A stretch of 64,000 nt of DNA from Ophiura sarsii (Eukaryota > Echinodermata > Ophiuroidea > Amphilepidida > Ophiuridae), in contig CM069448.1 in the NCBI GenBank assembly GCA_035610835.1, forward strand, positions 6,201,607 to 6,265,606, written 5' to 3'. Below are positions 23,868 to 35,070 of this stretch, piece after piece. Numbering within the stretch: position 1 is the stretch's first letter; each line of letters opens with the position of its first letter. The notes beneath the pieces were generated by a model that was not told where the DNA came from, ran no database searches, and saw only the letters and a list, made by a program, of their open reading frames with translations. A program made the position numbers and the translations under genes.

Positions 23868-24735
23868 CCAAGTTTTTCGCCAAAAAACTTAGTTTATCGA
23901 TTGAAAATCCAAGTTTTTCAAGTGAAAATCCAAGTTTTTCGCGGTTTATCAATCGAAAAACCAAGCGTATTGGACAGGTAGGCGAAAATCCAAGATTATC
24001 GATTTGAAAAACCAAGATTTTTAGTTGGCTGGAGAAAATCTTGGTTTTTCGATCGAAAAACCAAGTTTATCAAAATGTAATGTCCAATAATTCGAAAAAC
24101 TTGGTTTATCAATAATTGAAAAACCAAGTTTTTCAACGCGGAACGTAAAATTCCTAAAATAATTTAAAAACACTTAGTATATCAATTGAAAAACCACGTT
24201 TTTAGACGCCTAGGTGAAAATCTTGGTTTTTCAAATCGATAATCTTGGTTTTTCAAATGATAAACCAAGTGTTTCTAATTTTTTTAGGTTCCGCGTTGAA
24301 AAACTTAGTTTTTCAATTGATAAACCAAGTTTTTCGAATTATTTTACATTCCGCGATGAAAAACTTGGTTTTTCAAAATGATAAACCAAGTTTTTCTGGC
24401 ATAATTCTGTTATACCCTACACACCTACATCGGTAGTATGCGTCGTTCTTAAAAATCATGCACTATGAATACCTCTGTGAAGGGTATAACAGAATTACTC
24501 CGATAGTTTTTCAATCAAAAACTGGACATTAGTCGTCGAAAAACTTGATTTATCATTTTGATGAACGAAATTTATCAAATTGTTTTACTTCCACGTTGAA
24601 AAACCAAGATTTTCTCTAGCCAACTGAAAATTTTGGTTTTTTCAAATCGATAATCTTGGTTTTTCATGTGAAAAAACCAATTTTATCGCCTACCTGTCGA
24701 AAAACTTGGTTTTTCAATTGATAAACCAAGTATAA
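23868..24735. mobile_element. Foldback element of AAAACCAAG / CTTGGTTTT modules
   Basis: More than 25 copies of GAAAAACCAAG, CTTGGTTTTTC and close variants (TTATC for TTTTC) in both orientations. Larger blocks pair over the whole element: CAGGTAGGCGAAAATCC with CGCCTACCTG, and TTAGTTGGCTGGAG with CTCTAGCCAACT. Inside, AATTCTGTTATACCCT (24402) and its exact complement (24481) form a second, off-centre hairpin. No transposase. The structure resembles foldback transposons, whose long arms are built from subrepeats. Confidence 0.85.
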
Positions 24736-24842
24736 TAAAACCGTTGACAAAAGCAATTGTGGTGTCGGGATTTTTTTCAAATATGGAAGGAAAATCCACA
24801 GCGTTACACAAGTAAAAAGGTACAACATCCGTGACCACAGTA

Positions 24843-25508
24843 TGATAATGTGACATGGGACGGGACCTTTAAGGTAAGATGATAATGTGACATAGAACGG
24901 GACCTTTAAGGTAAGATTATAATGTGACATAGGACGGGACCTTTAAGGTAAGATGATAATGTGACATAGGACGGGACCTTTAAGGTAAGATGATAATGTG
25001 ACATAGGACGGGACCTTTAAGGTAAGATGATAATGTGACATAGGACGGGACCTTTAAGGTAAGATGATAATGTGACATAGGACGGGACCTTTAAGGTAAG
25101 ATGATAATGTGACATAGGACGGGACCTTTAAGGTAAGATGATAATGTGACATAGGACGGGACCTTTAAGGTAAGATGATAATGTGACATAGGACGGGACC
25201 TTTAAGGTAAGATGATAATGTGACATAGGACGGGACCTTTAAGGTAAAATGATAATGTGACATAGGACGGGACCTTTATGGTAAGATGATAATGTGACAT
25301 AGGACGGGACCTTTAAGGTAAGATGATAATGTGACATAGGACGGGACCTTTAAGGTAAGATGATAATGTGACATAGGACGGGACCTTTAAGGTAAGATGA
25401 TAATGTGACATAGGACGGGACCTTTAAGGTAAGATGATAATGTGACATAGGACGGGACCTTTAAGGTAAGATGATAATGTGACATAGGACGGGACCTTTA
25501 AGGTAAGA
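24843..25508 (+). repeat. Minisatellite, 18 copies of a 37-bp unit
   Basis: GTGACATAGGACGGGACCTT recurs with an exact 37-bp period from 24850 to 25479, giving 18 units over 666 bp. Units 4-18 are nearly identical; differences are mostly in the first three (CATGGG, CATAGAA, AGATTATAA) plus isolated single-base changes near 25248 and 25279. Confidence 0.97.
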
Positions 25509-25696
25509 TATACATCTTTTAATGGTAATAAGTATTATTGGCATCTTTGCTGAAATTTCCTGACTGAAACCTTAATGCCAAACATTTGAACGGGAAATGA
25601 TATAATAACCCACCAGAGAATAGAAGATATCTTACGATTACGAGACATTAAACGGACACTTCATATTGTCTATCTGACAGACGCCTCACTACTTAC

Positions 25697-25806
25697 GAGT
25701 ACACGTCTAAAATATTTGACAGAACCAAAAGCAATTATTACCTCATCGTGTTTCATCTTCGTCTCTCGGTAATAGGGTCGATTAAGTTGGTCGAAATCTA
25801 TCACAG
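25697..25806 (-). CDS. Candidate internal exon, unknown protein
   Basis: On the minus strand a 110-nt open segment is bounded by an acceptor-like TTCATTTCAATCAG and a perfect donor GTAAGT. It encodes 36 codons beginning VIDFDQLNRPYYRE and ending FGSVKYFRRVL. Charged and aromatic residues are mixed and no repeat copy was seen. An alternative donor GTAATA follows the DE codons. The protein family is not recognised. Chance cannot be excluded for so short a segment. Confidence 0.3.
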
Positions 25807-26182
25807 CTGATTGAAATGAATTGATATTAAGAATGTTGGCAATATAAACGAGCACTAATTGTTCATATTATATAACCATTATAAGAATATAATCTCATTA
25901 ATATACAATTCATCTCACTCCATCATTTTACTGATAGGCATTTTAGGCTCCAATATTGGTGTACAATAACAAATCAAGATTGATTTGAGCACATAACACT
26001 GACAATGTCTGTGGGGTTGAGTCTGTAGAGTTGACACGACACGTGCCAGATCGATATGTATTTTATTGGCAATTCGACTTGGCTAGATGCTTTGACATTC
26101 CTCAGATCGGGGCTTTTATTTATCGAGAACACTTATGAACATTTTAGCTTTATGACACCTGCCACCATTACAAAATTTAAAC

Positions 26183-26365
26183 ACCGATCAACCTCGTCAA
26201 TGGAACCGGCTTCCAGATCATATCAGAAATGCAGATTCCATCAACATATTTAAACGACTTTTAAAATGTCATCTTTTTGAACATGCTTTTGTAAAGTAGT
26301 TTTCTCTTTGTATTTCATTGTGACAAAGCGCCCAAGTTGATTGATTGATTGATTGATTTTATTAA
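26183..26365 (+). pseudogene. LINE C-terminal relic with (ATTG)n tail
   Basis: The + strand gives QWNRLPDHIRNADSINIFKR then LLKCHLFEHAFVK and a stop at 26297-26299, the usual tail of a non-LTR reverse transcriptase (W-N-x-L-P box). A short 3' region with AAAGCGCCCAAG ends in (TTGA)n (26338-26365), a typical microsatellite tail. Only the last 40 residues are recognisable. Upstream sequence may contain more of the element, but in shifted frames. Confidence 0.75.
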
Positions 26366-26501
26366 CATTTCACAGTCGTGGCCCTAAGGCCAAATTACAT
26401 GAAATTTACATGAAAAAAACCATTGAAAAACAAGGCAAGGTAACATATTAATTAATATAAAAGAGAAGTTTCTTGGTTCTGGCGCTATACATTACAGTGA
26501 T

Positions 26502-27167
26502 CAGTCAGCTGTAGAACGGGGCCCCGTTTCAATTGAGGGCGCTCTATTTAGTGACGCACTGCCGTCATTTTTTACACGGCGATTCATCAAGTGACGGAAG
26601 TCCGTCGCCCGCCGGAATACGAACAAAAAACACTTTTCAACAGAGGGCGGGCTTGAGAACGGGACTGCGTTTCCAAGAGAACGGCCTCACGTCACAGTAA
26701 TTTTCAAAATTAATAAAAAGCCGATTTTGCCGATTTTAAACAACGAAATAACTCTCTTATCACAGAGATAACCGTTACAAAGGCATCACTTCTGATTACT
26801 ATAGGGCTTATATTTAATGTAAAAATTATCACATTTACCCTAAAAATTCTATAAAATGGTGTAATCTCGTGAAGAAAATGGTGGTCTCATCGCACGAAAC
26901 CGGTCAAAAAAGACATACTTTTAGCTTGTGTCGTGTGATGTTGGAGTCAAAGGTTAAATTAAATCATCGAACTGGATGTCGCAAGGAGTTCTGGTACCTT
27001 ATGCTGCCCTCAACTCAACGGATAGTTACTTTTTATGCAGATAATTGGGGTTAAAGGCGAAAATTAAATCATTGCGCAAATTGACGGGTGTGCGTTACAT
27101 TGGTTACGTACACCCGTCGTTTTAGAGCGCCCTCAATTGAAACGGGGCCCCGTTCTACAGCTGACTG
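26502..27167 (+). mobile_element. DNA transposon with 5-bp TSD, copy 2 (best preserved)
   Basis: Inverted ends of about 42 bp, CAGTCAGCTGTAGAACGGGG inward, match almost perfectly. The 5-bp direct repeat GTGAT lies at 26497-26501 and 27168-27172. The interior has no intact transposase; the 61-residue frame at 26869-27054 is not kept open in copy 3, so it is not a conserved protein. A second tier of inverted sequence lies inside (GACGCACTGCCGTCA at the left, ACGGGTGTGCGTTAC at the right), which makes the two ends distinguishable. Confidence 0.95.
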
Positions 27168-27185
27168 GTGATTGATTGATTAATT

Positions 27186-27462
27186 GTGTGACAGCGCCTT
27201 TAAGAAGAAAACTACACCCAACGTGCTCAATATTGACACAGCGAATGCTCAACCGTATTGATCACTACGCTGTCACCCTCTCAAAATGTTGGACATGCTC
27301 AACAAAATGCATAGGCCCAAGCGCACCACTGCGAACCCCTAGCGAACCACCCGCGAATACAACGTATACCAAATAAGTCACGACGAATGACAACTTACAC
27401 GAAAGTACACCCAAATTTCCAGAACGTTAACTCTATTCGCAATATGTGGCAGGGCCTTTAGT
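27186..27462. repeat. Family A arm copy and end motif
   Basis: 27330-27462 matches the right arm of the element at 5617-6301 (CGAATACAACGTATACC, GACAACTTACACGAAAGTAC, CACCCAAATTTC, GGCAGGGCC). TGTGACAGCGCCTTTA at 27186 is a second end-like motif in the same orientation, so this may be two fused remnants. Confidence 0.7.
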
Positions 27463-29344
27463 ACGACACATTGCGTTCCTACATTAAAGTCCAACATCGA
27501 TACATTTAATTTTAACAGGTGATTGGTATTGTAAGGATGATTTGAACTGAACTAAAAAACATCCAAGCAATCGCCCTATTCGCGGTCCGACACTGGCGAA
27601 GAAACGACAACCTTTGCTTACCTGTCCTGTAATCTATTCGAAAGGTTGAATAGTGCTCCTCAGCATCTCATCATTCTCATGTACCTGAGCGTTTAACAGT
27701 CATCCTATATGAAAAGCCTACTCAGCTCACTACATGTAGCATTAACGATACTAGACCACACATTACCATGTGTTTATGGAAAATGCAACATAAAAAACCA
27801 GAAACATTCAGAATTGGTTATTTGAAATTAATTTTTACGTGGAACAAAATACAAATTTTAAATTGTGGATGGCTTCGTCTGACAGTGACAGAGGAGGGGC
27901 GTGGCGTTATTTGCATTTTATGAAAATTGTAATCAGATCAGTTGGGAAGGACGATCCATCGTGTGAGGTCATGAATAGTCATGAATGAATATTCATTTAC
28001 AACGAATGATAGACAGTTTACGCTTAACTTCCGGGGGACGGTCTGATAGAGTGCGCTTTACTGAACGGGCAAAATCTCAACAAAGGGCAGATAGGGTGTT
28101 ACGTAGGCCTGATGCAGTTCTGAAGTGCGTATCTGAAGTACGAGTTACCAAACGAATCAAAACCCGTTATCCTCTTTAGGAATGTTAGGAATGTTTCCCC
28201 ATGTGAAGAAGGTGGAATTATTGATTCTGTAATACAAAAGAAACTGAGTGCGATACATGAGTAGGCATACCATTCGTAATCACATAGGGAGACACGGACG
28301 GGGGATTAAAAACAAGGTAACATTAAGTATAGGCTTCCACATCTATCCCAAAATAACCTTACATTTGCAATTGTTGCTGTTATTGGCAGAATATTCATAG
28401 TAAATTGTGAACTCATTCGACAAAGAACGAAAATTCCAAGTTACAATTGCCATTTTGTCAAAAATTACTCTAATAATCATTAGGCGCCTTAAAAAAATTA
28501 TTCGATTCTTGTAGCCCGCCTGCTTCACTTTTGGCCGCCGCATCTTTTTTTCTTTCTTTTTTTTTAGTCCTATAAAAAACAGTGTAAAACGGTTGTTTTC
28601 AGTCCAAATAATATGGAAATGTATTCGAGAATAAACATTTTACATTATACAATAATTTTACATTCCCGTTTTTCCAAATGTACATATTTCCATGAATTCT
28701 TGCAACAAATCCGAGCCCGGAGATCGCAAAACATAAATTATCTTTTTATCGGTCGTGCCGCCATCTTTAACAGACGACGCTGGACATGGGCGTATTCACG
28801 AATATTCAGGTCAAAATATGCGAACGAGGTTACGTGATGTGAATGGGACGAACGCTTAACAACGGTTTAAATTTTAAAAATGATACTGACACTGCGGATG
28901 ATTAGCCACCAACAGTGGTTTTAGGATGAAATAATTTAGTTCCAACGTGTGATGAATTTTATGGGGTCATATAATCAAAATCCATTGTTACATTGAAACC
29001 AACGGAAATTCAAAATTAACGGCCGTCGGAATTGTAACATTTGTGTTGTGGCCACGCGCGGCCGATAGCCTTTTACGTCGGTGATACGAAGTGAGAATAC
29101 GTGGAGAAAATCACATTTTAGGGAGCATAATAGTAATGAAAAATGCCCAGTTAGCACATATTTCACTTCACATATTTGACTTCAAACCAATGTGTTGTGT
29201 ACAGTTATAAGCTACACACATAACATTTAATTGGATCTTTTACACTTCTAAACACATTTAAAACTGTATTTTAGGATTAAATTTATAATACTTTATCAAG
29301 AGTGTTATAAAACGATATAGACCAACTTATTTTATGAGAATCTA
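27463..29344. other. Long stretch with no supported gene
   Basis: The frame at 27985-28179 is rich in Arg and not recognised. Nothing else was identified. Confidence 0.4.
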
Positions 29345-29607
29345 TGCACTAAAAATGTATTGTTTATCCATTTAAAGTTATTGAACTGGTATGCTAAACT
29401 ATAATAGGCAATTAAGAAAATAGCGCCCTCTTTTGGTAGTATTATGTTATTCCCCATTCAATTATACAGGGTTTTTCGTCAAACTTTGGGATGAAATTAC
29501 TCATTTAAAGGGTCACCTACGAACGTGGGAGAAGTTGAATTTGCCTTTAGGTATGTATTTGCCATATTTTGGTAATAAATTTGGGTTCCCCCACGACGGA
29601 GAGTGAA
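29345..29607 (+). repeat. Dispersed repeat, family F copy 1 (uninterrupted)
   Basis: AAATAGCGCCCTCTTTTGG, CACCTACGAACGTGGG and TTTAGGTATGTATTTGCCAT recur in the same order at 30315-30750. This copy lacks the MITE found in copy 2 and so shows the empty target site (TATGCTAAACTATAATAGGC). Confidence 0.85.
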
Positions 29608-30314
29608 AGAGTGAAAGATACAGAGGAACGTCATATGGCCTAAAACCACTATTTTCAAGTTGGTTCATATTTTCTTATTCAAAGGTTAACTTCTTAGTCA
29701 GTATTATATTGTACAACCCGTTATACACACTGGCTTAGTCACAATTTAAAAGTAAAGGAAGCAGAAAATCAGCAATTCATCGACAAAAAGTATGAAAACC
29801 TGCAATGTGAGCGAAATATTCTTTTTGGTAAGGAAAGGTTATAACAATCAAAATACATTTTGATTATAATAAGGCCACTTAAAATGTTTAGTCGATTCTC
29901 GTAGCACTCGTCGTCTTTCCTGTTCGAAATGAACCATGCTATTTTCAATGGTGACCAACTGCTTAGATGATCATATTATGATATTGAAGTCCAGTTGCCA
30001 ACGATATACCCATTCCTTCATGTACACTTGCAATATGTATCCAAATAAGCAGATAGCTAGTTTAGTTTAGGCTAACTATAGTGCTGGAAGAGAGTCCCGG
30101 GAGTCCTGCCAGAAATGTTGGAGTCCCGGGAACAAAAATCACCTTCCCAAATCCCGCAAATAAACGGTTTATTTTTAACAAAATAATAAAAATAAGCTTA
30201 AATAAATAAAAAGCAACCTTGATGGCTAAGTGACTATTATTTGATGCTAATTAAAACAAACAAAACAATATGGAGCTAGTGATTATATTTATTAATACAT
30301 TGTATTTTCATACA

Positions 30315-30750
30315 AATTTATTGTTTGTCCATGTAGAATCACTTATTTAGTATGCTATACTCTGTTTGGCCATCTCGAGACAGTGACGTAACAGCGTATT
30401 CTACTAATTGCATCACATAACGCGCGCGCATACTCGCGGCGCTGGCGTACAAACACGAGCGTTGAATGGCGGAAGATACACACGCGTGCGTAAAAGCTGC
30501 GCCTGTTCAGTTACGTCACTGTCTCGAGATGGCCAAACAGAGTATAGAACTGCTATGGGCAATTAATAAAATAGCGCCCTCTTTTGGCAGACTTTGGAAA
30601 GTCCCCATTCAGGGTTTTTAGTCAAACTCTAGGATAGAAATACTCATTGAAAGGCTCACCTACGAACGTGGGGGAAGTGGAATTTGTCTTTAGGTATGTA
30701 TTTGCCATCTTTTGGTAATAAATTTAGGTTCCCCTACGACGGAGAGTTCA
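30315..30750 (+). repeat. Dispersed repeat, family F copy 2 (interrupted)
   Basis: Same blocks as copy 1 but split at TATGCTA by the 191-bp MITE. After the insertion the repeat resumes with TAGAACTGCTATGGGCAATT. Confidence 0.85.
30356..30546. mobile_element. Mariner-like MITE, 37-bp perfect inverted ends
   Basis: The left end TATACTCTGTTTGGCCATCT continues to 30392 and is exactly complementary to 30510-30546. Taking TA as the target duplication, the element starts TACTCTGTTTGG. The family F empty site supports TA insertion. The inside is GC-rich (CGCGCGCGCATACTCGCGG) unlike its surroundings. Noncoding. Confidence 0.9.
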
Positions 30751-31800
30751 AAAATTAAAACTAAGCACTTTTTGGACGCTCGTGCCATGGTCTATTTTAG
30801 AAGCTTGTTGCTCTAACTAGCAATAACATGAACTTTAGCAACTTGCAAAACGTGGTGTTATGGTTTAAACGATACTCCCACACACTGTCATAAAACATGT
30901 AGAAACGCGTGGAAGAATATTATCATTAATGTATGTAAAAACGAATAAAAATTAAATGCTAGAATTAAAATTAATGATCCCTGTGGCGAGTATGGTTTGC
31001 ATAATTCATAATCGTCAGCTTTGTTCATCTGCACGTTTTTCCGCTTGTGACTGTTGTGCAGGCTCTTTGGTGTTTTTTATATGTTGTTCCTGTACGTTTC
31101 TTGCATTGTATGTTTGTTTTTCTCTTTGTTTAGCGCTTTTTAATTATTATTATTTATTTTGTTATTTATTTATTTTTATTACTGTTATTATTATGTTATA
31201 GGCCCACATAGATAGGGTTTTTTAATTCTACAAAAACAATTAAGTACAATTAAGTACAATTATTGGATTTGTTCAACAAAATATTCATTTTATTTGATTT
31301 CATGTTATTTAATTAATTAATTATTGATTGATTAATTGATTGGTTGGTTGTTTGATTGTTTGAAATTATTTCTATATACAGTTAAGCCCACAATTATTCA
31401 TACCCCTTGAAAAATATGAGTCTTTTGCGTTTTTCTCATATCTATACCAGCTGGAGTGGTGGAACTTTTGCTTTACACTAAAGACAATCAGTTTGCAAGT
31501 ACAATTCAATATATCTGGGCTCAACATTGTTTGCATAACAATATAATTGAACAAGAATTGTGTTTTTATGCCTGTCCAAAATTATTCATACCCCATACCA
31601 AGTCTCAGGATTGATGCCACTTTTTGTGATAATACACATGTTTTTGACATTCCAAACATTCTTTATATTGTGTGATAGGCTTTTATATTGTTATGTAATT
31701 ATTCCATGATGTGTGCATACAATGTGGAAGCATTACATATGTGTCCTATTGAATGTACAGTGATGGATATTATAGGACAACACTCTAGCTCTTTGACAGC

Positions 31801-32167
31801 ATGGCGAAGAAGATCAAATAACTTGTTTGTGCATATTGTGAATACTCACAAAGAGGGGAAAGGCTACAGAGTTATTTCGAAACAATTCAAAGTGCAAGAA
31901 TCCACAATACAAAGCATAATTAGGAAGAACAAGACGTTCAACTCACTAAAAAACATTGAAGGATGCAGTCGGAAGCCAGCGGTGTCCCCTTGTTTGGCAA
32001 GAAAAGTATTGCGAAAGGCCAGCAACAATCCACAAATCACCATCAATGCTCTCCTCAACAACCTTTGCAATTATTGGACCAAGATATCATGGCAGACACT
32101 CCAGCATATATTGCACATGAGAGGTCTCCGTGGAGGCCGACCAAGAAAGACCCTACTCCTTAAAAGA
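31801..32167 (+). pseudogene. Tc1 transposase N-terminal relic, left arm
   Basis: After ATGGCGAAGAAG the frame is lost, then resumes as VNTHKEGKGYRVISKQFKV, STIQSIIRKNKTFNSLKN, RKPAVSPCLARKVLRKASN, a divergent linker, and GLRGGRPRKTLLLKR. These are the two helix-turn-helix DNA-binding units and the GRPRK hook of Tc1 transposases. The catalytic DDE domain is entirely missing, cut at the palindrome axis. Codons after LLLKR read antisense of the opposite arm and are not transposase. The relic cannot be catalytic. Confidence 0.9.
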
Positions 32168-32194
32168 GACACAAATAAACTTGTCTTGCATCTT

Positions 32195-32653
32195 AGACAA
32201 CCACAACACTGAAGACCAAAAACTTGTATCTTTGTCCAGAAATGCTCTTGCAAATGCTAGATGAGTTTTTCTTTGTCTCTTTTCAGGAGTAGAGTCTTTC
32301 TTGGTCGGAGTCCATGGAGAACTTTTGTGTATTATGTCTGCTGGAGTGTCTGCCTTAATATCTTGGTCCAAGACTCACCAAGGTTGTTCAGGAGAGCATT
32401 GACGGTGATATGTGGATTACTGTTGGCCTTTCACCTTACTTTTCTTGTTAAACAAGGGGACACTGTTGGCTTCCGACCGTGTTCTTCAAGGTTTTAACTG
32501 ATTTTAACTGTCTTGTTCTTCCTAATTATGCTTTATATGGTGGAATTTGGCACTTGAAATTGCTTCGAAATAGCTTTGTAGCCTTTCCCCTCTTTGTGAG
32601 CATTCACAATGCACAAAAAGGTCCTCATTGAGTTATTTGATCTCCTTCGCCAT
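32195..32653 (-). pseudogene. Tc1 transposase N-terminal relic, right arm
   Basis: On the minus strand the ATG at 32653 is followed by a frameshift, then IVNAHKEGKGYKAISKQFQV and, after another break, TPTKKDSTPEKRQRKTHLAF and ARAFLDKDTSFWSSVLW. The last words are the start of the catalytic domain, ending one or two residues before the first catalytic Asp. It therefore reaches slightly further than the left arm. It is separately mutated from the left arm, so the palindrome is not new. Confidence 0.9.
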
Positions 32654-33045
32654 TCTGTCAAAGAGCTAGAGTGTTGTCCTATAATATCCCTCACTGTACA
32701 TTCAATAGGACACATATGTAATGCATCCACATTGTATGCACACATCATGGAATAATTGCATAACAATATAAAAGCCTATCACACAATATAAAGAATGTTT
32801 GGAATGTCAAAAACATGTGTATTATCACAAAAAGTGGCCTCAATCCTGAGACTTGGCATGGGGTATGAATAATTTTGGACAGGCATAAAAACACAATTCT
32901 TGTTTAATTCGATTGTTATGCAAAAAATGTTGAGCCCAAATATATTGAATTGTACTTGCAAACTAATTGTCTCTAGTGTAAAGCGAAAGTTCCACCACTC
33001 CGGCTGGTATAGATATGAGAGAAACGCAAAAAACTTAAATGTTTC

Positions 33046-35070
33046 ATTGAGTAAATTATATATAACTGATAATGAATTGAATGATAGAAATTTCCCATTG
33101 ATCATCATACGTCGTATATGTAATCTTCCATCGGGCAAATCAAATTATCATTTAGTTACAGCATAAACTGTTTTGCTTCAACTTACTCTTGGGTCCGGTC
33201 AGGTGTCAGATTTTATGTAAATTATTCGCAAGTTACTAGCCTTGTAGCTTACCCGGTTTGGTGCTCTCAACAAATTGGGTTACGCCTCAATTACTAGCAA
33301 GGTAAAGCTATTCTTCAGTTACTCACCATTGGTGCACTCGGCCGGTTGTGTATTCTCACAATTTCAACGGTTTTTAAGCCAGGGTGATAACACGATGGAT
33401 CATTAGTTTAGATCACCCTCCAGAATAAGTTTGGTATAATAGAAGTTATCCAGTTAACGGATTCTTGTCGGGAATAATAACTGTTTAAGATTTTCAGAAA
33501 AACGGCACACCTGTCTCATGATATGTAGGCCACATTGAATGTAGAATAGGTCGGGTGCGAAATTGATAATTCATATTGATAAATGGAGCGTTATTTGAAC
33601 AATTTATTTGAAACGCATTGTACTTCGAATACTAAAAAAACCGCTTATGTTACGATAGGACGTGGTTAAAATCACCAAGTAATTACCCGAGCGGAGAATA
33701 ATAACAAGAAAGCTCAAGAAACATCACTATTGAAGACTGTTACTCCTCATTTATTAAAAATACAGGTTAAATCATCAATTCAAACGATAATCATAGTTTA
33801 AACATTAATATTTCACATCGCTGCTATAGTTAATTAACTATAAATGTTTATTATCACAGCTTAACTCATTTAACATCATAGTTCTTATAAATACGGCCTC
33901 ATGTAAAACTGTGTATATTTACGATGTAGGTTTGCGGCATATTTTACTGAGAGTAACAAACATTTCGAAAGTAAATCGAGAACCTTTGAATGAACGACAC
34001 ATCGATAAACCAAAATGACCTCTCCCCCAATTGGCCATTGATACACTAACATGACCTCTGTACGACTTTATTATGGTCGATTCTAAAAACATGAGTACCT
34101 CAAGTAAAAACGATATCAATGTACCTATAAAGGTCGGTTCTTAATATTTACCCCTCGTTCACTTTTTGAGATATTTTTGTTACGGGGTTATATGCACAAG
34201 GGTAAATTTATAAAATAAATATTATAACTTTACGTATATGGATAGTAGTAGTATTTGATAACGTTACAACTACAAACAGGCTAGCAAAACATGAAGGTAA
34301 TTTTATCGTCTATACATATATATATAGGTTATCCTCCGGATCATACCCCTGCAATGAGGGCATTACTTGCCAGACAAGACATGCTCTAATTGAGAAATCA
34401 TCCATCGCGCCTTAAAAATATGATTATATTACAGTAAGGTAAAACGTGGAATCAAAAGAAATATGCAGAAATGAAACGTATATGCAGGCCTTTGTTTACC
34501 GATTTCAAAGTCCACTCGTATGGACCATAATAACATCTCATCGAGGCGAAACTTTAAAAAAATTCAAAAAACAGTATCATGTAAACTGAGTGGTTTATGT
34601 AATACGTTTATCAAGAGCCTTCGCGAAATCGAGTGATAGTGAAATATCAGTGAATATTGCCTCAAGCACGTGGGGGATGTAATAAATCAAGAATGTGTCT
34701 TGTGGTCAGTCAAGCACGTGCAAGAAAATGGTTTCATATTTCTTGACTTCGGGGTGTACTAGAAATTGAACTCGAGTTTGAAAATACACCTTGATTCAGA
34801 CTAAACTAAACTAATGCCTTGACTAAACTAAACTAACCCTATATGGAAAAGGATGAACCCAACGTATGTTCATATGAACGGGGTTTTTTTAACAATAGGT
34901 ACGTGTTGTCTCTTATAATAGGCCAAATGATCAGAACTTTTGAAAGAGATATTTTGCTGTTCTTCAACCATTTCCGTCACGCTGAATGTGCATTCGGTTT
35001 TCACAACATCTCGAAAAATCACAAGTACTCGCACCAATTTACTATCAATTTGTAGCTGAGATTCAAAGCT
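33046..35070. other. Unannotated AT-rich sequence
   Basis: No supported gene. A doublet GACTAAACTAAACTAA occurs near 34800-34837 and two CACGTG sites at 34668 and 34716. Confidence 0.4.

Larger units (their letters stand above)
31379..33045. mobile_element. Head-to-head palindrome of two Tc1 5' halves
   Basis: 31379-32167 and 32195-33045 are inverted copies of a Tc1 left half. The outer left end is TA then CAGTTAAGCCCACAATTATT. A second end-like repeat, CCAAAATTATTCATACCCC, lies about 200 bp inside each arm (31576 and mirrored at 32862), giving the two-repeat (IR/DR) type of terminal repeat. The right arm loses similarity beyond about 33045 and lacks the outermost end. Each arm carries a truncated transposase start. 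Confidence 0.92.

Noticed and set aside
24664..24930. Minus-strand 88-residue frame with repeated motifs
   Set aside because: It is the translation of the minisatellite and foldback; the 37-bp period is not a multiple of three, so no protein repeat is maintained.
24843..25508. CRISPR-like array
   Set aside because: Units are contiguous with no variable spacers; it is a minisatellite in a eukaryotic setting.
26869..27054. 61-residue frame inside the 5-bp-TSD transposon
   Set aside because: The corresponding stretch of copy 3 is not kept open, so the frame is not conserved.
28440..29930. Possible third copy of a repeat with TCGATTCTTGTAGC / TCGATTCTCGTAGC at 28502 and 29892
   Set aside because: The similarity is limited to about 20 bp and could be chance.
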